Of a stretch of 64,000 bases of DNA, positions 61,574-64,000 are shown piece by piece. Positions within the stretch are counted from its first letter, which is position 1. The number at the start of each line of letters is the position of its first letter. Made by a program: the position numbers and the translations under genes. Below the pieces are notes generated by a model that was not told the DNA's origin, searched no databases, and was given only the letters and a program-made list of their open reading frames with translations. This DNA comes from Lentibacter algarum (GTDB lineage: Bacteria > Pseudomonadota > Alphaproteobacteria > Rhodobacterales > Rhodobacteraceae), in assembly GCF_018860975.1 (NCBI RefSeq), contig NZ_JAHKQI010000002.1, positions 124,001 through 188,000 of the forward strand, written 5' to 3'.

Positions 61574-62880
61574 CCCATGAACCCCCCTGAGCCGCGGGCT
61601 TGTGTGTCGCCTTTGATGGCGTCTTGGCGCGAGTTGCTGTCTTTGTAAGTTTGCACCTCGTGGCGTGCGATGACGTGATGGTGCACCTCATCGGGGCCGT
61701 CAGCATAGCGCAGGGTGCGTTGCTGTGCATACATACCAGAGAGCGGCGACCACTGGCTGATGCCTGTCGCGCCGTGCACCTGCATGGCTTGGTCGATGAT
61801 GTCGCAAACCTGCTCCGGCACTTTGGCCTTGATCATGCTGACCCAGATGCGGGCTTCCTTGTTGCCGAGCACGTCCATCGCTTTGGCGGCTTTCAGCACC
61901 AGCAGGCGCATGGATTCGATCTCGATCTTGGCGCGGGAAATGGTTTCCATGTTCTTGCCGAGATCAACGATCTTCTTGCCAAAGGCCACGCGGTTGAGGC
62001 CACGGTCGATCATCAGATCAAGCGCTTTCTCGGCTTGTCCGATAGAGCGCATGCAGTGGTGAATACGGCCTGGTCCGAGGCGCACCTGGCTGATCTCAAA
62101 GCCTTTGCCCTCACCCCAGAGGATGTTCTCTTCCGGCACGCGCACGTTGGTAAACCGGATGTGCATATGCCCGTGCGGCGCGTCGTCATGGCCGAAAACG
62201 TGCATCGGGCCGACGATCTCGACACCGGGGTGATCCATCGGCACGAGGATTTGGGATTGCTGGCGGAAGGCCTCAGCGTCGGGGGAGGTTTTGACCATCA
62301 CGATCATGATTTTGCAGCGCGGATCACCGGCACCAGAGATATAGTATTTCTCGCCGTTCATCACCCACTCGCCGTTTTCCAGCACCGCAGTCATGCCGAT
62401 GTTCTTGGCATCCGAGGAGGCGCGATCAGGTTCGGTCATGGCAAAAGCCGAGCGGATTTCACCGGCCAAGAGCGGCTTCAGCCACTGTTCTTTTTGGGCG
62501 GGTGTGCCGATGCGCTCGAGCACTTCCATGTTGCCCGTGTCTGGCGCCGAGCAGTTAAGGGTTTCCGAGGCGAGGGGGTTCTTGCCCAGCTCGGCAGCGA
62601 TGTAGGCATAGTCGAGGTTGGCCAAGCCTTCGCCTGTTTCGGCGTTGGGCAAGAAGAAGTTCCAAAGCCCCGCGTCTCGGGCTTTTTGTTTGGCTTCTTC
62701 GAGCAGTTCAAGCTGGCGCGGATGGTATGACCAGCGATCCTCGCGGCCTTCACCGAGTCGGTGAAACTCTTCTGTCATCGGATCAACATTTTCGCGGATG
62801 TGCTTGATGACTGCGTTCAGGAGCGGTTTGGCTTTGTCGGAAATGCCAAGGTTGTTCAGGTTTGTATCTTTGTCAGACAT
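61570..62880 (-). CDS. acyl-CoA dehydrogenase, ACAD10/ACAD11-like
   Basis: 436-aa dehydrogenase with features of the ACAD10/11 branch: NCSAPDTGNMEVLERIGT, GEIRSAFAMTEPDRASSDA, DPRCKIMIVMVKT, VFGHDDAPHGH and LGPGRIHHCMRSIGQAEKAL, ending RYADGPDEVH. In mammals this domain is fused to an APH-type kinase and handles 4-phosphorylated acyl-CoAs. A free-standing kinase of that type is at 14129. Followed by two SDR genes and preceded by an enoyl-CoA hydratase, forming a complete beta-oxidation unit. Confidence 0.93.
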   Translation of the reverse strand: MSDKDTNLNNLGISDKAKPLLNAVIKHIRENVDPMTEEFHRLGEGREDRWSYHPRQLELLEEAKQKARDAGLWNFFLPNAETGEGLANLDYAYIAAELGKNPLASETLNCSAPDTGNMEVLERIGTPAQKEQWLKPLLAGEIRSAFAMTEPDRASSDAKNIGMTAVLENGEWVMNGEKYYISGAGDPRCKIMIVMVKTSPDAEAFRQQSQILVPMDHPGVEIVGPMHVFGHDDAPHGHMHIRFTNVRVPEENILWGEGKGFEISQVRLGPGRIHHCMRSIGQAEKALDLMIDRGLNRVAFGKKIVDLGKNMETISRAKIEIESMRLLVLKAAKAMDVLGNKEARIWVSMIKAKVPEQVCDIIDQAMQVHGATGISQWSPLSGMYAQQRTLRYADGPDEVHHHVIARHEVQTYKDSNSRQDAIKGDTQARGSGGFMG

Positions 62881-62904
62881 TTAGGTGCCTCCTATTTGGC
62901 AAGA

Positions 62905-63684
62905 TTATTTGTTGACCCAGTTGGGCGCACGCTTTGCAACGAAGGCGTCGACGCCTTCTTTGAAATCTTCGGTTTTTGACAGATCGGCGATCACTTCACG
63001 AGAGAAAGCGATGCTGTCTTTCATGCCGTCACGCAGGTGCATGTCATTGAGCACCCGCTTGGTTGCTTTGACGGCAGAAGGCGAGACCGCGCAGAGCTGC
63101 TCGGCTTTTTCCATCGCTTTTTCCATCAGCTGATCGGCGGGGTAGACAGCGTTGACGCAGCCCAGCTCAAGCGCCTCGGCGGCACTGATCGTGCGGCCTG
63201 TGAACATGAGCTCTTGCGCGGCCAAACGGCCAATGTAGCGTGACAGACGCTGCACACCGGAAGCAGCTGCAAAGAAGCCGACTTTGACTTCAGGCAAGGC
63301 GAACTTGGCGGTGTCAGCCGCGAGGATGATGTCGCAAGACAGCGCAGTTTCAAACCCGCCGCCCATGGCAAAGCCGTTGACGGCTGCGATGATAGGTTTC
63401 TCCAGATCAAAGCGCGAGGAGAGGCCGGCAAAGCCTGTCTCGGTCATCTTGGCTTTGCTTGTGCCCGCTGCCGTTGCTTTCAGATCATTGCCAGCGGTGA
63501 AGGCCTTGTCGCCCGCGCCTGTGAGCACGGCAACCCAGAGGTCTTGATTGGCAGCGAACTTGTCCCAGCAGTCGGCCATCTCGTTGTGCATATCGACGTG
63601 CACTGCGTTGTAAACTTCCGGGCGGTTCATGGTGACAAGTAGCACATGTCCGCGCGTCTCGGTCTTGATAAACTCGTAGCTCAT
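62905..63684 (-). CDS. enoyl-CoA hydratase/isomerase family protein
   Basis: 259-aa crotonase-fold protein: oxyanion-hole segments AFTAGNDLKA and AVNGFAMGGGFETALSCDIILA, then LPEVKVGFFAAASGVQRLSR. The catalytic Glu of true hydratases is not clearly in place (FFAAASG), so isomerase or hydrolase activity is possible. Overlaps the upstream 3-hydroxyacyl-CoA dehydrogenase gene by 4 bp. Confidence 0.92.
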   Translation of the reverse strand: MSYEFIKTETRGHVLLVTMNRPEVYNAVHVDMHNEMADCWDKFAANQDLWVAVLTGAGDKAFTAGNDLKATAAGTSKAKMTETGFAGLSSRFDLEKPIIAAVNGFAMGGGFETALSCDIILAADTAKFALPEVKVGFFAAASGVQRLSRYIGRLAAQELMFTGRTISAAEALELGCVNAVYPADQLMEKAMEKAEQLCAVSPSAVKATKRVLNDMHLRDGMKDSIAFSREVIADLSKTEDFKEGVDAFVAKRAPNWVNK

Positions 63685-64000
63685 ACTTTTAGTCCTCCGG
63701 TGTCGATTTCGGTGAATTTGCCACCGTCAGCCGCGAGTTTGCGCAGCGTTTGGGCGGGTGTAAATGCCGGATCTGCCGCGCCGAGTTTTTCCATTACGTC
63801 AAGCACCGCCTGCGCGCCGACCATGTCGCCGTAAAACATCGGGCCGCCTTTGTCGGCGGGCCAGCCGTAGCCGTTGAGCCAGACAACATCGATATCAGAA
63901 GGACGCTGGGCTTTGTTCTCCTCAAGGATTTTGATGGCTTCGTTGATCATCGGATAGATGCAGTTTTCGATGATCTCCTCCGCGCTCATGGAGCTTGGCT
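63681..64000 (-). CDS. 3-hydroxyacyl-CoA dehydrogenase, C-terminal part (runs off the window)
   Basis: Partial gene; the frame stays open to the window edge. The visible 106 residues match the last domain of multifunctional FadB/FadJ-type enzymes: EIIENCIYPMINEAIKILEE, then SDIDVVWLNGYGWPADKGGP with PMFYGD. The full protein would be about 700 residues with a hydratase domain first. Coupled to the downstream enoyl-CoA hydratase gene (ATGA). Confidence 0.9.
   Translation of the reverse strand, partial: PSSMSAEEIIENCIYPMINEAIKILEENKAQRPSDIDVVWLNGYGWPADKGGPMFYGDMVGAQAVLDVMEKLGAADPAFTPAQTLRKLAADGGKFTEIDTGGLKV

Noticed and set aside
61600-62730. 376-codon + strand ORF
   Set aside because: Antisense to the ACAD10/11-like gene; His/Val/Ala-rich shadow.
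1-64000. tRNA, rRNA, CRISPR arrays, intact insertion sequences, attachment sites
   Set aside because: None recognised. Without a covariance or repeat search small RNAs cannot be excluded.

Overview
The window looks like a chromosomal segment of a marine alphaproteobacterium, most likely a Rhodobacteraceae (Roseobacter-group) member. The reasons are the RpoE/ChrR singlet-oxygen pair with its lipid and photolyase targets, the FeS-type photolyase, the bacterial sodium channel beside NhaA, the sulfatase/TctABC locus, the many acyl-CoA genes and the moderately high GC. No rRNA, tRNA, CRISPR array or intact insertion sequence was seen.

Layout. (1) 0.1-4.7 kb: a GntR-type regulator, a class III aminotransferase, and an opposing pair made of an ArgE-like M20 deacylase and an ectoine-hydrolase-like M24 enzyme. 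(2) 4.8-20.2 kb: acyl-CoA catabolism, mostly on the + strand: MaoC hydratase, two histidine phosphatases, a quinone-reductase-like enzyme, two adjacent acyl-CoA dehydrogenases, two SDRs, thiolase, nitronate monooxygenase, a LvaA/ACAD10-like kinase, IclR regulator, serine hydrolase, acetoacetyl-CoA synthetase and TesB. (3) 20.7-24.9 kb: a three-gene MacB/LolD-like exporter and a Stealth-family phosphotransferase. (4) 25.1-43.7 kb: a light/singlet-oxygen stress region with a secreted protein, fasciclin protein, FeS photolyase, SDR, DUF2256 microprotein, CPD photolyase, CIA30 protein, BacNav channel, NhaA, LysR, the ECF sigma factor and ChrR. After these comes a membrane-lipid module (SDR, DUF1365, FAD oxidoreductase, CFA-synthase-like methyltransferase, chalcone-isomerase-like protein, transporter, two DUF3833 proteins, a TspO-like protein). 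(5) 44.3-48.4 kb: LysR, GST, DUF1348 and a PNPOx/ferredoxin-reductase fusion. (6) 48.7-58.9 kb: an organosulfate locus. A MarR-sulfatase-FAD dehydrogenase-AbrB membrane protein-formylglycine-generating enzyme operon diverges from a TctC-TctB-TctA-sulfatase operon, with a perfect 14+6+14 palindrome between them. (7) 59.6-64.0 kb: a second acyl-CoA operon on the - strand: VOC protein, two SDRs, ACAD10/11-like dehydrogenase, enoyl-CoA hydratase and a truncated 3-hydroxyacyl-CoA dehydrogenase.

How the parts work together. A shared promoter pattern, TGATCC-N18-TAA, lies before the ECF sigma gene, both sides of the divergent lipid module and the fasciclin gene. Weaker versions lie before both photolyase transcripts. 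This suggests one ChrR-controlled regulon for light damage. The sulfatase locus carries regulator, uptake system, two Cys-type sulfatases, their maturase and a 2-hydroxy-acid-type dehydrogenase, so it reads as a self-contained pathway for an unknown sulfated carboxylate. The two outer acyl-CoA regions together hold the pieces of a phosphorylation-dependent 4-hydroxyacyl-CoA route (kinase plus ACAD10/11-like enzyme).
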